DNA from: Rhizobium sp. Q54 | Lineage (GTDB): Bacteria > Pseudomonadota > Alphaproteobacteria > Rickettsiales > UBA1997 | Length of the DNA stretch: 7,834 bases | Direction: 5' to 3' | NCBI GenBank assembly: GCA_945865855.1 | Contig: CAMBES010000063.1 | Coordinates: forward strand, 1-7,834 | Shown here: piece by piece, positions 5,757 to 7,834 of the stretch | How positions within the stretch are numbered: the first letter of the stretch is position 1 | Layout of the letters: each line of letters opens with the position of its first letter | The notes under the pieces: model-generated | Seen by the model: only the letters and a program-made list of their open reading frames with translations | Told to the model about the DNA's origin: nothing | The model's database searches: none | Made by a program: the position numbers and the translations under genes

Positions 5757-7560
5757 TTTCATTTTCTTTAATATTTTTTTCCTCCAAAGACTCCGGCAAA
5801 AAACCGCCAGCCTGCATATTCCACATATCCTGATAATAGCCTTGAGTTCTTAGCAATTCTTCGTGAGTTCCGTCTTCAATAATTTTTCCCTTATCCAGAA
5901 CTATAATTCTGTCCATGTGTTTGAGCGTGGAAAGCCGGTGAGCAACGGCAATAACGGTTTTAGATTTATCATCAATTAATAGATTGAGGCTTTCTTGAAT
6001 TTGGTTTTCGGTATGAGAATCAAGGCTGGAAGTTGCTTCATCTAAAATTAAAATTGGCGCGTCTTTTAAGATTGCTCTGGCGATTGCAATCCTTTGTCTT
6101 TGACCGCCGGATAATTTAATTCCTCTTTCGCCAACTAATGTTTCGTAGCCATTTGGAAGAGTTGAGATGAATTCGTGAATATGAGCTTTTTTGGCAGCAT
6201 TTTCAATTTCAGTTTGCGTTGCACTCTCTTTTGCATAACCAATATTTTCACTAATGGAACGGTGAAAGAGCAAAGTGTCTTGCGGAATTAAAGCGATTTG
6301 TGAACGCAGAGAATCTGAAGAAACATTGTAGATGCTTTGATTGTCGATTAAAATATCGCCGCTACCGATTTTGAAGTTTTTTAGTAAAAGCGAAACCAGC
6401 GTTGATTTGCCTGCGCCGGAATATCCGACTAAACCGATTTTCTCACTCGGCTTGATGTGAAGATTTAGATTTTTAAGCGTGTGCAATCCTTCTTTTTCAT
6501 AGCCAAAAGATACATCCTTAAAAATTACTTCACCTTTGTTAATCTTAAGCTGAGATGCGTTTGGCTTATCAATTGTTTCTTGTGGGATTTGTAGAGCTGA
6601 AAAGGAGGATTTTAAGTCACCAATTTTGCCAAGAAAATCGCCAATCTCGCTGGTTAATTTCCATATATTATCCACCACAAAAAATGTAACTGTCATTACA
6701 AAGACAAAATCCCCGATTGTAATAGCATTGATGCGGCGCAAGTGAATCATAAAAAGAAGCAGCGAAACCAACATTGTGGCATAAAAAGCAATGCCGACAA
6801 ACGCCATTTTTAATTCATATCTTATCCAGGCGTAATCTTTTTTTGCTCGGTCATCGTTGAGAAATTTATCAATTTTCTTCAATTCCCGGCGTCTGGATGC
6901 AAAAGAAAATAATGAAAAAATATTAGTAATATTATCAGCAATAAATCCCATGGCTTCGTGATGCGAGTCTGTTGTTGCTTTAGCGAGCTTACTAACTTTG
7001 AGAGACATTTTAAGCATTACCGGAAAAAACACGCAGCACCAAATAGCCATAAAAACGAATAATTGCAGATTGATGAAAGCAAGCGCAATTATCGTGACTA
7101 ATATTTCAAGCATTGGGTTTGCCAGCCGGTGATGAACTCCAAACCACAAATTATTATATCCCGCTTCTATTCCCTTGATCTTGCTTACAATTGATCCGCT
7201 ATGAATATTTTGGAAAAATTGGTAGGAGTGATTTTGAATATAATCATATGCTTTTGCGGTAATGCCCGCTCTTACAAATGGCTGAGATTTCATCCAGGCA
7301 AAGTGACTCAACCTCCAACCAGATTCCATAATTAAAATGGCGCCAACATATATGAATATTGGATAGACTAAATCTAAATATTCCGGCGAGGTAATTTTTG
7401 TAAAATCATCAACCACTAATTTTATGGCATAGCTGTTAACAACTTTATAGAAAGACCCAATTATTGGCGCCTGTATCATCAGCAAATACCACCATTTATA
7501 AGGCTTGATGACCGACCAGAGAAATTTAGGAATTGTGTTTTGTGATAATTCTTTTGTCAT
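5740..7560 (-). CDS. ABC transporter half-exporter, fused permease and ATPase (ABCB/MsbA type)
   Basis: The protein carries an N-terminal exporter-type transmembrane domain (about six helices within residues 25-320, counted from the GTG start below) fused to a complete nucleotide-binding domain. The latter has Walker A GYSGAGKST (387-395, Lys393), Q-loop Gln435 in ALIPQD, signature LSGGQRQR (491-498), Walker B ILILDEATSSLD (511-522, Glu516) and switch His549 in AVAHRLS. All catalytic residues are present, so it should work as a homodimer, or with a second half-transporter, in the inner membrane, exporting or flipping a lipid, peptide or drug; the substrate cannot be told from sequence. Two starts are possible: GTG at 7584 (614 aa), overlapping the preceding GNAT stop, or ATG at 7560 (606 aa). 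Neither has a clear ribosome site, and I prefer the ATG. The C-terminal tail (EEKNIKENENGNLY) is polar and low in complexity. Remnants of other genes lie on both sides. Confidence 0.93.
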   Translation of the reverse strand: MTKELSQNTIPKFLWSVIKPYKWWYLLMIQAPIIGSFYKVVNSYAIKLVVDDFTKITSPEYLDLVYPIFIYVGAILIMESGWRLSHFAWMKSQPFVRAGITAKAYDYIQNHSYQFFQNIHSGSIVSKIKGIEAGYNNLWFGVHHRLANPMLEILVTIIALAFINLQLFVFMAIWCCVFFPVMLKMSLKVSKLAKATTDSHHEAMGFIADNITNIFSLFSFASRRRELKKIDKFLNDDRAKKDYAWIRYELKMAFVGIAFYATMLVSLLLFMIHLRRINAITIGDFVFVMTVTFFVVDNIWKLTSEIGDFLGKIGDLKSSFSALQIPQETIDKPNASQLKINKGEVIFKDVSFGYEKEGLHTLKNLNLHIKPSEKIGLVGYSGAGKSTLVSLLLKNFKIGSGDILIDNQSIYNVSSDSLRSQIALIPQDTLLFHRSISENIGYAKESATQTEIENAAKKAHIHEFISTLPNGYETLVGERGIKLSGGQRQRIAIARAILKDAPILILDEATSSLDSHTENQIQESLNLLIDDKSKTVIAVAHRLSTLKHMDRIIVLDKGKIIEDGTHEELLRTQGYYQDMWNMQAGGFLPESLEEKNIKENENGNLY

Positions 7561-7573
7561 CAATTGGTAAAAT

Positions 7574-7834
7574 TTATAATTCACACATCATTATCAAATC
7601 ATCATAAAATTTGCTGCCAATCTTTGTATAATCTGGTCTTGTTCCATAAACTTTAAACCCACATTCTTTCTACAACCCAACCGCGCCAAGATTTTGGGCA
7701 TTACAACCAAGATACAAATGCTTTACATGATTTTTCTTTGCATAATCTTTTACAAAATTAACTAGCGCCAAACCCACGCCGCTTCCACGAACACCATCTT
7801 TCACATACATTCCAAAAAGCGTTGCTGTGTGAGA
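7574..7834 (-). pseudogene. GNAT-family N-acetyltransferase, interrupted by an in-frame TAG (5' part outside window)
   Basis: The frame read from the window edge gives the acetyl-CoA-binding half of a GNAT enzyme. LFGMYVKDGVRGSGVGLALV contains motif A (R-G-x-G-V-G for the pyrophosphate loop), followed by a helix, then HLYLGCNAQNLGAVGL, the usual beta-5 and N-x-x-A segment. Next comes TAG at 7672-7670, exactly where the family has Tyr in 'LYkkcGF', and the same frame resumes with KECGFKVYGTRPDYTKIG to a TAA at 7576-7574. The 31 codons beyond the TAG still look coding, so a TAT or TAC codon has probably changed to TAG recently. Loss of the last strands should abolish function, since this region completes the acetyl-CoA site. 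Substrate is unknown. Its end overlaps the possible GTG start of the ABC gene, so the two were probably one operon. A sequencing error is the alternative. Confidence 0.78.

Overview
The window is AT-rich, densely coded DNA that fits an alphaproteobacterium, most plausibly of the Rickettsiales/Holosporales type. This placement is an inference. It rests on the base composition as read by eye (not computed), a stand-alone MnhE-like antiporter subunit, a YaaA protein, an AspP-like amino-acid permease, and above all short palindromic repeats, one of which sits in frame inside a housekeeping gene as Rickettsia palindromic elements do. No rRNA, tRNA, CRISPR array or transposase gene was found.

Layout, left to right. 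Positions 2-157 (+) are the C-terminal end of an unidentified membrane protein. A perfect hairpin (219-263) separates it from a convergent 48-residue helical small ORF (277-423, -). Then come mnhE (464-955, +) and ligA (936-2999, +), which overlap by 20 bp and are probably translated together. ligA is full length and keeps all the recognisable catalytic and zinc residues, but carries about 19 extra codons made of an imperfect palindrome (2565-2621). On the opposite strand, convergent with ligA, lie yaaA (3042-3773) and an AspP-like permease (3773-5311). They overlap by a single base (TGATG), so they form a two-gene operon transcribed permease first.

Positions 5312-5615 hold no convincing gene. 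They contain a cluster of three copies of a TTGAGCGAAGTCGAA-type repeat (two direct, one inverted) and a strong rho-independent terminator that closes the minus-strand unit to its right. That unit reads, in transcription order, an acetyltransferase (GNAT) broken by an in-frame TAG (7574-7834), an ABC exporter half-transporter (5740-7560), and a 46-codon ORF whose second half is the C-terminal tail of a FabI-type enoyl-ACP reductase (5616-5756) with no body of the enzyme upstream.

The ligA, yaaA, permease, mnhE and ABC genes look intact. The points of interest are the repeat inserted in ligA, the related-looking intergenic repeat cluster, and the ABC segment flanked by two gene remnants, which suggests a rearrangement or insertion with its breakpoint near the 3' end of a former fabI gene. 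I saw no wholly new multi-gene defence or metabolic system.
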